Assembly: GCA_022773965.1 (NCBI GenBank)
Contig: JALFNQ010000036.1
Coordinates: 1 to 53,489, forward strand
Direction of reading: 5' to 3'
DNA length: 53,489 nucleotides
Source of the DNA: Lachnospiraceae bacterium
Lineage (GTDB): Bacteria > Bacillota > Clostridia > Lachnospirales > Lachnospiraceae
The first letter of the stretch is position 1. Each line of letters begins with the position of its first letter. Positions 34,219 through 42,782 of the stretch are shown in pieces. Under the pieces are notes generated by a model. That model searched no databases. It saw nothing but the letters and a program-made list of their open reading frames with translations, and was not told where the DNA came from. Made by a program: the position numbers and the translations under genes.

Positions 34219-35056
34219 ACTTTTGAACCTCCTCAATAATATTATTTGGGGTGGATGCCCCTGCAGTAATACCTACGTCGTCAAGTCCACGAAGTTCTGT
34301 CAAATCCAAATCTTCCAGTGTCTGTATATAGTAAGTATTTTCACATTCATCCTTACATATCTCAAATAGCTTCTGCGTATTGGAGCTGTGACTGCCTCCC
34401 ACAACGATCATTGCCTGGGATTTCTTTGCCAGTGACCGTGCTTCTGTCTGGCGCTCATCTGTCGCGTTACAGATAGTATTTAAAATACATATACTAATAT
34501 AATAACCTTTATTCTCAATAATTTCAACTAAATTCTTAAATTTATTGTTGTTATATGTCGTTTGGGACACGATGCAGATGCTTTTTTTCTCCGGAAGCGT
34601 AAAATTCTCGGCATCCTGAACCGTCTCGATCACAGTTGTCTCCTCCGGATCACACCAGCCACGGATGCCTTCCACCTCCGGATGTGTTGGATTTCCAATA
34701 ATAATGATGTGCTCTCCTGCCGCAGAATGCTCTGCCACGATGCGATGAATCTTTTTTACAAAGGGGCAGGTCGCATCAAGCACCTCAAATCCGGCCTCTT
34801 CAATCTGATCCTGAACTGCCCGTCCCACGCCGTGTGAACGAATGATCACTCTGCCCTTCTCCAGCTCCGGCAGCTGATCAATCGACTCGATGACACGAAC
34901 CCCTCGCTTTTCCAGATCCTTTACAACCTCTTCATTATGGATGATCGGTCCATAGGTGTAGAGTGGACCTTCTTTTGATGTCTGCTCATAAACGAGTTCT
35001 ACCGCCCGCTTGACACCAAAACAGAATCCGGCACTTTTCGCCACTGTCACATTCAT
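34199..35056 (-). CDS. ispH: 4-hydroxy-3-methylbut-2-enyl diphosphate reductase IspH
   Basis: Last enzyme of the MEP isoprenoid pathway, reducing HMBPP to IPP and DMAPP with a 4Fe-4S cluster. Cluster cysteines C12 (GFCFGVKRA), C97 (DATCPFV) and C196 (CNATDERQ) are present in 285 residues. Other motifs are IRSHGVG, IIIGNPTHPEVEGIRGW and VVGGSHSSNT. GAGG five bases before ATG 35056 sets the start, immediately after the cmk stop. The end overlaps rpsA by 20 bases. Confidence 0.96.
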   Translation of the reverse strand: MNVTVAKSAGFCFGVKRAVELVYEQTSKEGPLYTYGPIIHNEEVVKDLEKRGVRVIESIDQLPELEKGRVIIRSHGVGRAVQDQIEEAGFEVLDATCPFVKKIHRIVAEHSAAGEHIIIIGNPTHPEVEGIRGWCDPEETTVIETVQDAENFTLPEKKSICIVSQTTYNNNKFKNLVEIIENKGYYISICILNTICNATDERQTEARSLAKKSQAMIVVGGSHSSNTQKLFEICKDECENTYYIQTLEDLDLTELRGLDDVGITAGASTPNNIIEEVQKYVRNEL

Positions 35057-35057
35057 G

Positions 35058-35726
35058 CTAACCTCTCTTTTCCGCAGCAATCCCGCGGATCGCAGCTACA
35101 ACCTCATCTATGTTCATCTCGGAAGAATCCACAAGAACGGCATCCTCGGCCTGACGAAGCGGTGACATCTCACGGTGCATATCTCTGTAATCGCGCTCTT
35201 CTATATCTGCAGCGATTTTTTCCAGATCTGCCGGTTCACCCTTTTCGAGCAGCTCCTTATAGCGGCGTTTTGCCCGTGTCTCCACACTGGCTGTCAGGTA
35301 GATCTTTACCTGTGCCTGAGGAAGCACGCAGGTTCCGATGTCTCTTCCATCCATGATCACATCCGTTGTCTGTGCCAGCTTTTGCTGCAATGCGACAAGC
35401 TTTGTCCGAACCGCCGGATAAACGCTCGTTGCAGATGCCATATTCCCCACCTGTTCCGTGCGCAGGCTTGCGGTGACGTTCTCCCCATTTAAAAGCACCT
35501 GCTGTGCGCCATTCTCATAGCGGATCGTCACGTCTGCATCATCAGCAGCTGCTATGATTGCAGCCTCATCATCCTTATCAATTCCCTGCTGTAAAAAGTA
35601 ATACGCCATTGCACGATACATAGCACCGGTGTCTACATATACATAGCCTAGTTCCTTTGCCAATGTTTTTGCGATCGTACTCTTTCCTGCCCCGGCAGGT
35701 CCGTCAATTGCGATATTAAATGCCAT
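35058..35726 (-). CDS. cmk: Cytidylate kinase
   Basis: Phosphorylates CMP and dCMP. P-loop GPAGAGKST at about residues 9-17, YVDTGAMYRAMAYYF, and DGRDIGT identify the enzyme. The 222-residue length is normal. AGGAG precedes the ATG. It leads the cmk-ispH-rpsA cluster, and probably continues from the FAD enzyme gene 46 bases upstream. Confidence 0.97.
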   Translation of the reverse strand: MAFNIAIDGPAGAGKSTIAKTLAKELGYVYVDTGAMYRAMAYYFLQQGIDKDDEAAIIAAADDADVTIRYENGAQQVLLNGENVTASLRTEQVGNMASATSVYPAVRTKLVALQQKLAQTTDVIMDGRDIGTCVLPQAQVKIYLTASVETRAKRRYKELLEKGEPADLEKIAADIEERDYRDMHREMSPLRQAEDAVLVDSSEMNIDEVVAAIRGIAAEKRG

Positions 35727-35772
35727 TTTTCTATTCTCCTGTCATCCTTTATGTTCATCCGTATCTATTTCA

Positions 35773-37053
35773 TTATTTCTGTGTGAAACTACAATAGTTC
35801 TCTGCTGCGCTGAGTCCTGCCAGATATCCGGTCGACCATGCAATCTGTAAATTAAAGCCACCTGTAAATGCATCCAGATCCAGCACTTCACCGGCAAAAT
35901 ACAGCTTGGGTACAAGCTTTGATTCCATGGTAGAGGGATTGACCTCCTTTAACAGAATGCCGCCTCTCGTAATGATCGCTTCATTGAATCCCCGCAGTCC
36001 TGTCAATGTAACAGAAAATGCCTTCAGACAGCCAAGCAGCGCATTTCGCTCTTCACGTGTGATTTCATTGACCTTTTTTTCTTCCGGAATACCACTGCGT
36101 TCTATCAATATCGGAAGCAGCTTTGCCGGTGCAAGACCTGACAATGAATTCTTAAACTGCTTGTTTTGATTTGCTTCAAAATCCTTCAAAATCCGCTTAT
36201 CCAGCTGTTCGATCGTCAGTGCCGGTTTCCAGTCGATCAACAGTGTCAGGTGTTTCTTTGTGATATCATCATTGACCACTGCACTGGCCGAAAGCATGAG
36301 TGGCCCACTCACTCCGAAATGCGTAAAAAGCATCTCTCCAAAATCTTCAAACAGCACCTTTTTCGGACGCTCCGGATCAATAATGCGCACATGAACATTT
36401 CTAGGAGCCAGCCCCTGCATGCGGATCACATCCTCATCTGTTGTTGTAAACGGAACCAGAGATGGGCGGAGCTCACTCACATGATGTCCGAGAGACTGTG
36501 CCAGCGTGTAACCATCTCCACTGGATCCGGTGGTCGGGTAAGATTTTCCGCCGGTTGCGATCAGCACGCGGATGGTATCATAATGTCTCCCATTCTCTAG
36601 ATCTACACCGCTGATCTCACCGTCCTTTGTCAGTATCTGCTGTACTCTTGCATAATATTCTACGCGAATCCCCAGCTGATCCATCATCCGCTTTAACGCA
36701 CCGATCACATCAGAAGCATGGTCTGACGCAGGGAATACACGATTTCCCCGTTCCACTTTTGTCCGCATACCTGCGTGCTCAAAAAATTCAATCACCTGTT
36801 CATTACTGAAGGTATAAAACGCACTATATAAAAACTTTGCCTGCCGGGGAACATTTTGGAACAGTTCATCCATCTCGCAGGCATTTGTCAGATTACATCG
36901 TCCTTTTCCGGTAATATAGATTTTTTTGCCCGGCTTTTCGTTGCGCTCCAGCACGAGTATTTTCTCACCCGGTATTCCATTTTGTGCTGCCGAGATTGCT
37001 GCCATCATTCCGGCAGCTCCGGCACCAATTACAATCAGTTCAAACTCACGCAT
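35773..37053 (-). CDS. FAD-dependent oxidoreductase, HI0933/BaiN family
   Basis: Flavoprotein of the HI0933-like family (COG2081), members of which are called aminoacetone oxidase or BaiN in annotations; the true substrate is unknown here. The N-terminal FAD motif GAGAAGMMAAISAA and the family motif GKKIYITGKGRCNLTNAC are present, with C-terminal GEVLDLDAFTGGFNLQIAWSTG. The 426-residue length is normal. ATG overlaps the RpiR stop by eight bases (ATGCGTGA). Confidence 0.92.
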   Translation of the reverse strand: MREFELIVIGAGAAGMMAAISAAQNGIPGEKILVLERNEKPGKKIYITGKGRCNLTNACEMDELFQNVPRQAKFLYSAFYTFSNEQVIEFFEHAGMRTKVERGNRVFPASDHASDVIGALKRMMDQLGIRVEYYARVQQILTKDGEISGVDLENGRHYDTIRVLIATGGKSYPTTGSSGDGYTLAQSLGHHVSELRPSLVPFTTTDEDVIRMQGLAPRNVHVRIIDPERPKKVLFEDFGEMLFTHFGVSGPLMLSASAVVNDDITKKHLTLLIDWKPALTIEQLDKRILKDFEANQNKQFKNSLSGLAPAKLLPILIERSGIPEEKKVNEITREERNALLGCLKAFSVTLTGLRGFNEAIITRGGILLKEVNPSTMESKLVPKLYFAGEVLDLDAFTGGFNLQIAWSTGYLAGLSAAENYCSFTQK

Positions 37054-37972
37054 CCTCGTCTCCCAACTTTGCGTAACGCATTTTCATAGAATCATCAATA
37101 TAATTGATCTCATCACTCTCATAAACCTGATACTCATCCCAGATATTTTCCAATTCCTCCAGCGTCTTTACGACCTCCACTCTTTTTTTCATACACAGGG
37201 CAACGATCAAAGCGTTGATGACACTGAGCGGAGCCACAAGTGAATCCACAATGGACGCCATGTCACTGCTGGCGATCAGATTGCAGGAGGAATACAAATT
37301 CATCGGTGAATGAACACTATCTGTCAGTGTGATCACTTTTGCATTTCGATTATTCGCAAACTCCATTGCCTTTAGTGTCCGCATGGAATATCGTGGAAAA
37401 CTGATACCAATGATCACATCCTCATCACTGATACGCACCATCTGCTCAAACAATTCGCTGGAATTGTTTGTATTCAGCTGTACGACATGATCAAACATAA
37501 GATTCAGGTAAAATGCCAGAAAGCTGGCAAGCGGCGCGCAGCTTCGGATTCCCACGATATAAATCGTTTTTGCTTTCAGAATCGTATCCACTGCCATCTC
37601 AAATGCATTCTGGTCAATATTTTCCAGAGTATATTTTATCTTCTCTGCATCTGTCTGAAGAACCGTCTCCAAAATCTGTGACTGTGAAATTCTTCCATAG
37701 GTAACCTCCATCCGTTGGATGGAATTCAACTTGTTGCGCACCATCTCTTCAAGTGCTTTTTGAAATTCCGGATAGCCCTTATACCCGAGATGTGAGGCAA
37801 AACGCACCACCGTAGATTCACTGACACCCACAACCTCTCCCAGCTTTGCGGCTGTTAGAAATACTGCTTTATCATAATTATCTGTAATATAGGTAGCAAG
37901 GAGCTTTTGCCCCTTGCTCATGCTGCTGTACGCCTGATTGATACGGTTCGTCAGCTCGTTTGTGTTACTCAT
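37046..37972 (-). CDS. MurR/RpiR family transcriptional regulator
   Basis: HTH_6 DNA-binding domain at residues 1-80 (SMSKGQKLLATYI, GVSESTVVRFASHLGYKGYPEF) and a SIS sugar-phosphate-binding domain (IYIVGIRSCAPLASFLAFYL, VIGISFPRYSMRTLKA). Members sense phosphosugars such as MurNAc-6-phosphate. No sugar operon neighbours it; it lies between an LD-transpeptidase and an FAD enzyme. GGAGG upstream of ATG 37972 selects this start, which overlaps the preceding stop by eight bases (ATGAGTAA). Confidence 0.92.
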   Translation of the reverse strand: MSNTNELTNRINQAYSSMSKGQKLLATYITDNYDKAVFLTAAKLGEVVGVSESTVVRFASHLGYKGYPEFQKALEEMVRNKLNSIQRMEVTYGRISQSQILETVLQTDAEKIKYTLENIDQNAFEMAVDTILKAKTIYIVGIRSCAPLASFLAFYLNLMFDHVVQLNTNNSSELFEQMVRISDEDVIIGISFPRYSMRTLKAMEFANNRNAKVITLTDSVHSPMNLYSSCNLIASSDMASIVDSLVAPLSVINALIVALCMKKRVEVVKTLEELENIWDEYQVYESDEINYIDDSMKMRYAKLGDEDA

Positions 37973-39404
37973 CCAAAACAACCTCCGCCTGAGTCTCATC
38001 TGAAACCGTCAGAGTTCTCTCTTTTTTTGTTGTCTTTACTGCCTTTCCGGCATTCGGATTAGAAATCTTATAAACCAGCACATATGTACCTGGCTCGCTG
38101 AAGGTATAACTCTGACTTTCCAGAATTGTTACGCTTTCACCAGAAGGAGATGTGATCGTAATCTCTACCAGATCTGTGATATCTTTACCGCTGGCTAGCG
38201 TTGCTGTCACATCCTCCATGAGGGCATCCCAATAGAGCTCCTCATCTATTTTCGTCAAACTGATCTCTGACCATTCATCTTCACAGGTAAGAACCGGTGC
38301 TTTTGTATCAGTTACTTTGATCGTCTGCTTCTTTATCGTCTTTTTACCGTTATTCGGATTCTTCACAACATACTTTACACGATAGGTTCCGATTTCCTTA
38401 AAGGTATATTTTGCATCTGTGCATTTTTCATAACTATCACTGCCCGGAGCCTTTATGTACACCGCGATCTTACTTGTCAGATTTACTCCGGCAGCATCCT
38501 TTGCCTTCAGACCAACAAGCATGTCACGCGTATTTCCACATTCTTTTGTAAGCTCTTCTTTTACTCCGGTAAGGGTTGCCGCTTTGTTGTCCACGACCTT
38601 ATAGGTTATCTTTTTCGTTGCAGTACGTCCAAAGGAATCTATGACTGAATATGTCACCGGATAGCTTCCGACCTTCTTCGTATTGACTGTTCCAGTCATT
38701 TTTACCCAGTCAGTAACATCAAAACCACCGGAATCCTTACAGGTCATGTTTCCATCACCAAACTTTGAGCCATAAGCAAGCGTCTTTTTTGAGACAGAGA
38801 TCACCGGTTTTGTCGATCTTGTTTTGTATGGATTATCCGCTGCCGGATCTGTCGGATCCCAGCCTCTGGATCCGGTGACCTTGATCGTCTGAGGCTTTCC
38901 AAGGGGATCATCCTTTTCGGAACCGTTGAAAATGATCACCTTTGTTCCTACCGGACAATTATCATAAATCCACTTGCTTGCCGCCACAGTCAGTCTGCAG
39001 CAGCCATGAGAAGCCGTTGTTCCCAGCCTGTTATATTGCGTATAGGACTGACTATTCGTCGTCTGCTGATAATACCAGACAGAATGAAACAGGATCGATC
39101 CTGTAATACGAGTACAGTACTGACCGTAGCTGGGGCCGTCCAGCGTCCACCAACGGTACTTCGCCAGCGTATTGAAGGTTCCGGTCGGTGTCGCATAGCC
39201 GGTCGAACACGTAAATGCTGTATAAGGGGTTCCGTCCTGCTTATAAATGGTCACTACATTCGTTCCTTTATTAATTTTTATGTAGTAATTACCTGTAGCC
39301 GCCTGTACAGGTTCCGCGCTCCAGACATTCCCAAACAAAATTGATGCGGTCAAAAGCAGTGCCAGAAGCAGGGCACGTCTCTTGCTGTTCTTGTATCGTC
39401 TCAT
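37965..39404 (-). CDS. Secreted L,D-transpeptidase (YkuD domain) with Ig-like repeats
   Basis: Forms 3-3 crosslinks in peptidoglycan or attaches proteins to it. Signal peptide about residues 1-36. YkuD domain (about 40-160) with H107 and SHGCCRL at 132-138, C135 being the nucleophile. Three Ig-like beta domains follow, each with a GxYxVxYxVxN-like strand (GSYPVTYSVIDSFG, GTYRVKYVVKNPNNG, GTYVLVYKISNPNAG). GGAGG six bases before ATG 39404 sets the start. It is first in a long apparent operon leading to cmk-ispH-rpsA. Confidence 0.92.
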   Translation of the reverse strand: MRRYKNSKRRALLLALLLTASILFGNVWSAEPVQAATGNYYIKINKGTNVVTIYKQDGTPYTAFTCSTGYATPTGTFNTLAKYRWWTLDGPSYGQYCTRITGSILFHSVWYYQQTTNSQSYTQYNRLGTTASHGCCRLTVAASKWIYDNCPVGTKVIIFNGSEKDDPLGKPQTIKVTGSRGWDPTDPAADNPYKTRSTKPVISVSKKTLAYGSKFGDGNMTCKDSGGFDVTDWVKMTGTVNTKKVGSYPVTYSVIDSFGRTATKKITYKVVDNKAATLTGVKEELTKECGNTRDMLVGLKAKDAAGVNLTSKIAVYIKAPGSDSYEKCTDAKYTFKEIGTYRVKYVVKNPNNGKKTIKKQTIKVTDTKAPVLTCEDEWSEISLTKIDEELYWDALMEDVTATLASGKDITDLVEITITSPSGESVTILESQSYTFSEPGTYVLVYKISNPNAGKAVKTTKKERTLTVSDETQAEVVLDE

Positions 39405-39450
39405 AAACATCCTCCAAAAGATATTCTATCGGCTGGACACCGATACTTCT

Positions 39451-39479
39451 ATGCTACCCCCTTTTGTTTTTTTCGTCAA
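39451..39479 (-). promoter_or_regulatory. Promoter of the L,D-transpeptidase operon
   Basis: Minus-strand TTGACG and TAGCAT with a 17-base spacer, about 45 bases before the start. A perfect 6-bp leader hairpin (TATCGG/CCGATA) follows. Confidence 0.6.
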
Positions 39480-39519
39480 GCGTTATTGTGGCAAAATACG
39501 GCAAATCCAAAATATGGAA

Positions 39520-39653
39520 GTTACATTTCAGACCCCAGCCTGAAATGTAACGAATTTGGCGATGCTTCGCATGCAAAATCGCCAAATTCATGGCTCATGT
39601 ACGTCTTTGACACGTAGCCCGCAGTAAATGCTGGCTACTATGTGAAAAGTAAC
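39520..39653 (+). repeat. MITE-like composite palindromic element (copy F, 134 bp)
   Basis: Bounded by GTTACATTTCAG and GTGAAAAGTAAC, which match at 10 of 12 positions as inverted repeats. Inside are hairpins GTTACATTTCA/TGAAATGTAAC, GAATTTGGCGAT/ATCGCCAAATTC with ATGC-TTC-GCAT at the tip, TACGT/ACGTA and GTAGCC/GGCTAC. The abutting 8-mers ATATGGAA and ATATGGAT agree at seven of eight positions. It lies in the 378-base gene-free spacer between the L,D-transpeptidase start and the oadA terminator. Confidence 0.7.
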
Positions 39654-39691
39654 ATATGGATGTTTCATTCCAGCAACAGCTCTTAAAAAAG

Positions 39692-39757
39692 AAAAAAGCT
39701 GCCACTAAGAATGCGCAACCGGGGAAGTGGTTTACGTTGACATTCTTTCGTAACAGC
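39692..39757 (-). terminator. Two-tier terminator after oadA
   Basis: On the minus strand GCTG pairs with CAGC, then AGAATG with CATTCT, then CAAC with GTTG, around a 16-base loop containing CCACTTCCCC. TTTTTT follows the outer stem. It lies 26 bases beyond the oadA stop, and closes the sodium pump operon. Confidence 0.65.
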
Positions 39758-39782
39758 CTTTTTAGCTCATAATAATATCGGA

Positions 39783-41195
39783 TTATACCGGATATGCTTT
39801 ATTTTTCTCATCTGCAACAGCCGGATCAACCTTTGTCTGCTGTGCCTGACGATACTTGAAGAACTCAGTTGCAACCTGAGGAAACAATGCATAGCTTAAT
39901 ACGTCCTCATCCTGCTGCTTCCACTGCTTCATCTCTGCCTCAATCTTGTCTAACTCAGGCTCTAAGAGATCTGCATAACGGCAGGTGATCGCGTTCTTCT
40001 TGTCCTCACCGAGAACCTTATCTACAACTTCGGGATTAAAGGGCTTTACAGTCTGACCATACTTGCCAAGTAATACATCCTTTGTCTCCTTTGTAGCAAC
40101 CTTGTAACGCTCACCCATCAGCACATTAAATACAGCCTGTGTACCGACGATCTGTGAAGAAGGTGTAACAAGCGGAGGCTCACCAAGATCCTTACGCACT
40201 CTTGGGATCTCCTCAAGCACTTCCATATACTTGTCCTCTGCGTTCTGCTCCTTCAACTGGGATACCATGTTGGAAAGCATGCCGCCGGGAACCTGATACA
40301 ATAAGGTCTGGATATCTACACCGAGCACCTTCGGATTCAAAAGTCCGCTCTTGATCGCTTCCTCACGCATCGGGCGGAAGTAATCTGCGATCTCCTTTAA
40401 GAGCATCTGGTCAAATCCGGGATCATAAGCTGTACCCTTGAATGCCTCTGCCATAACCTCTGTTGCAGGCTGGCTGGTTCCAAGTGCAAAGGGAGATATT
40501 GCAGTATCGATAATATCACAGCCTGCCTCTACTGCCTTCATGTAAGTCATGGAAGCAACACCGGAGGTGTAATGTGTGTGAAGCTCGATGGGGATATCAA
40601 CGGTTGATTTCAGTGCCTTTACAAGTTCCTCAGCCTTATAAGGGGTCAAAAGACCAGCCATATCCTTGATACACAGGGAATTTGCACCCATGTCCTCAAC
40701 CTTCTTGGCCATATCTGTCCAGTACTCCAAGGTATAAGCATCACCTAATGTATAGCTTAATGCAACCTGTGCATGTCCACCCTCTTTATTCGTAGCGGTA
40801 ACTGCAGTCTGAAGATTTCTCAAATCGTTTAAGCAGTCAAAAATACGGATAATATCGATACCGTTTGCGATAGATTTCTGTACAAAGTATTCTACCACGT
40901 CATCGGCATAGGGACGATATCCTAAGATATTCTGTCCACGGAACAGCATCTGTAATTTCGTGTTCTTAAAGCCTGCTCTCAGCTTACGCAGACGCTCCCA
41001 CGGATCTTCCTTTAAGAAACGCAGGGATGCATCAAACGTAGCTCCACCCCAGCACTCAACTGCATGATAGCCAACCTTGTCCATCTTGTCGATGATTGGA
41101 AGCATCTGCTCGGTGGTCATTCTTGTAGCGATCAGAGACTGATGTGCATCACGCAAGACGGTCTCTGTTATTTTTAACGGTTTCTTTTCTGACAT
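39783..41195 (-). CDS. oadA: Oxaloacetate decarboxylase alpha / pyruvate carboxylase B-like carboxyltransferase
   Basis: Carboxyltransferase of the HMGL-like TIM-barrel family, moving a carboxyl between oxaloacetate and biotin. Motifs are TETVLRDAHQSL near the N-terminus, a CIKDMAGLL segment with the biotin-facing lysine, and LHTHYTSG with the metal-binding histidines. The 470 residues stop after the PYC_OADA domain: the biotin domain usually fused at the C-terminus is absent and is provided by the separate carrier gene. GGAGG precedes the ATG. Together with MmdA-type carboxyltransferase, OadG, BCCP and OadB it forms one operon. Confidence 0.92.
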   Translation of the reverse strand: MSEKKPLKITETVLRDAHQSLIATRMTTEQMLPIIDKMDKVGYHAVECWGGATFDASLRFLKEDPWERLRKLRAGFKNTKLQMLFRGQNILGYRPYADDVVEYFVQKSIANGIDIIRIFDCLNDLRNLQTAVTATNKEGGHAQVALSYTLGDAYTLEYWTDMAKKVEDMGANSLCIKDMAGLLTPYKAEELVKALKSTVDIPIELHTHYTSGVASMTYMKAVEAGCDIIDTAISPFALGTSQPATEVMAEAFKGTAYDPGFDQMLLKEIADYFRPMREEAIKSGLLNPKVLGVDIQTLLYQVPGGMLSNMVSQLKEQNAEDKYMEVLEEIPRVRKDLGEPPLVTPSSQIVGTQAVFNVLMGERYKVATKETKDVLLGKYGQTVKPFNPEVVDKVLGEDKKNAITCRYADLLEPELDKIEAEMKQWKQQDEDVLSYALFPQVATEFFKYRQAQQTKVDPAVADEKNKAYPV

Positions 41196-41218
41196 CGTTC
41201 AGTTTTCCTCCTTATATT

Positions 41219-42367
41219 TTAAATACCAAAGATTGCCATGAAAGTTCCGGCTGCAACTGCAGTACCGATAACTCCGGCAACGTTCGGTCCCATTGCATGC
41301 ATCAGCAGGAAGTTGGTAGGATCCTCTTCTGCTCCAACTTTCTGGGATACACGTGCTGCCATAGGTACCGCAGACACACCGGCAGAACCGATCAGCGGAT
41401 TGATCTTGCCCTTTGTGATCCAGCATAACAACTTTCCGATCAGGACACCGGATGCTGTGCCTACTGCAAATGCGATCAGTCCAAGTGCAACGATCTTTAA
41501 GGTGCTGACATTTAAGAATGCCTCTGCACTTGTTGTTGCTCCAACGGAAGTACCGAGTAAGATAACAACGATATACATCAGCGCATTGGAAGCTGTCTCC
41601 TGGAGCTGACGAACAACGCCGGACTCACGGAACAGGTTACCAAGCATCAACATACCTACTAACGGAGCAGTTGTCGGTAATACCATACACACAACGATCG
41701 TAACAACGATGGGGAATAAGATCTTCTCCAATTTGGTAACCGGACGCAGATTCTCCATCTTGATCTGACGCTCTTTCTTTGTAGTGAGTGCCTTCATGAT
41801 CGGCGGCTGGATGATCGGCACAAGTGCCATGTAAGAATACGCAGCCACCGCGATCGGCCCCATCAAGCCTGTCTGTCCCAGCTTACCTGCCAGGAAGATG
41901 GATGTCGGTCCATCTGCTCCACCGATGATGGAAATAGCAGCCGCTGCCTTGTCGTTGAAGCCCATGAAAATAGCCATAAAATAGGCCATATAAATTCCAA
42001 ACTGTGCAGCCGCACCTAAAAGGAAGCTGATCGGATTCGCGATCAGCGGTCCGAAGTCAGTCATCGCACCGACACCCATAAAGATCAGGGACGGTAAGAT
42101 TGACCACTCGTCTAACTGGTAAAAATAATAGAGTAATCCACCTACGCCATTGCTTGCATCCTCCGGATGGATCATGATGTCCGGATAGATGTTTACGAGC
42201 AGCATACCGAATGCGATCGGCAGTAATAAAAGCGGCTCGTACTCCTTCTTAATCGCAAGATACAAAAAGAAGCAGGCAACTGCAATCATCAGATAGTTTC
42301 CTACAGTCAGATTGAAGAAGGCAGTCTGGTGAATGAGATTACCCAGTGTTTCTGTAACGTAACTCAT
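41219..42367 (-). CDS. oadB: Sodium-translocating decarboxylase beta subunit
   Basis: Membrane subunit that decarboxylates carboxybiotin and exports Na+. The 382 residues include about nine to eleven hydrophobic segments. The family signature AAAAISIIGGADGPTSIFLAGKL contains the conserved aspartate of the Na+ site, and GNLFRESGVVRQL is another conserved stretch. Oxaloacetate, methylmalonyl-CoA and glutaconyl-CoA decarboxylase betas cannot be distinguished by sequence. It sits between the biotin carrier and oadA genes. Confidence 0.95.
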   Translation of the reverse strand: MSYVTETLGNLIHQTAFFNLTVGNYLMIAVACFFLYLAIKKEYEPLLLLPIAFGMLLVNIYPDIMIHPEDASNGVGGLLYYFYQLDEWSILPSLIFMGVGAMTDFGPLIANPISFLLGAAAQFGIYMAYFMAIFMGFNDKAAAAISIIGGADGPTSIFLAGKLGQTGLMGPIAVAAYSYMALVPIIQPPIMKALTTKKERQIKMENLRPVTKLEKILFPIVVTIVVCMVLPTTAPLVGMLMLGNLFRESGVVRQLQETASNALMYIVVILLGTSVGATTSAEAFLNVSTLKIVALGLIAFAVGTASGVLIGKLLCWITKGKINPLIGSAGVSAVPMAARVSQKVGAEEDPTNFLLMHAMGPNVAGVIGTAVAAGTFMAIFGI

Positions 42368-42385
42368 ACGAGACCTCCTATTCGA

Positions 42386-42760
42386 CTAATTCATGGTTGC
42401 TAAAACAGTTCCAACCTCTACGCTGTCGCCCTTTGCAACGTCAATGCTTGCGATGGTTCCATCTGTCTCTGCAACAACGGGTGTCTCCATCTTCATAACC
42501 TCTAAGATCACAACGGTATCGCCTTTCTTCACTGCCTGTCCGACAGATGCCTCAACCGCAAATACCTTTCCGGCTGCCTTTGCCTCAAGCTTCACTGAGC
42601 CAGCGCCACCGGCGGGAGCAGTTGCCTTCGGTGCTGCTGCAGGTGCTGCCTTGGGAGCAGCTGCAACGGGTCTTGCAACGGGAGCGGAAGCGCCTGCACC
42701 ACCCTCTTCAACTGTTACATCATAAACATTACCGTTTACTGTAATTGTATAATTTTTCAT
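42386..42760 (-). CDS. Biotin carboxyl carrier protein of the decarboxylase
   Basis: A 124-residue protein with a short N-terminal beta segment (KNYTITVNGNVYDVTV), an alanine/proline-rich flexible linker (residues about 22-55), and a biotinyl domain with the attachment motif EVMKMETPVVAE. The lysine between the two methionines is biotinylated by BirA. It corresponds to GcdC or MmdC gamma-type subunits, or the 1.3S subunit of transcarboxylase. GGAGG precedes the ATG. Confidence 0.93.
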   Translation of the reverse strand: MKNYTITVNGNVYDVTVEEGGAGASAPVARPVAAAPKAAPAAAPKATAPAGGAGSVKLEAKAAGKVFAVEASVGQAVKKGDTVVILEVMKMETPVVAETDGTIASIDVAKGDSVEVGTVLATMN

Positions 42761-42782
42761 GATTTGATTCCTCCTGAATATC

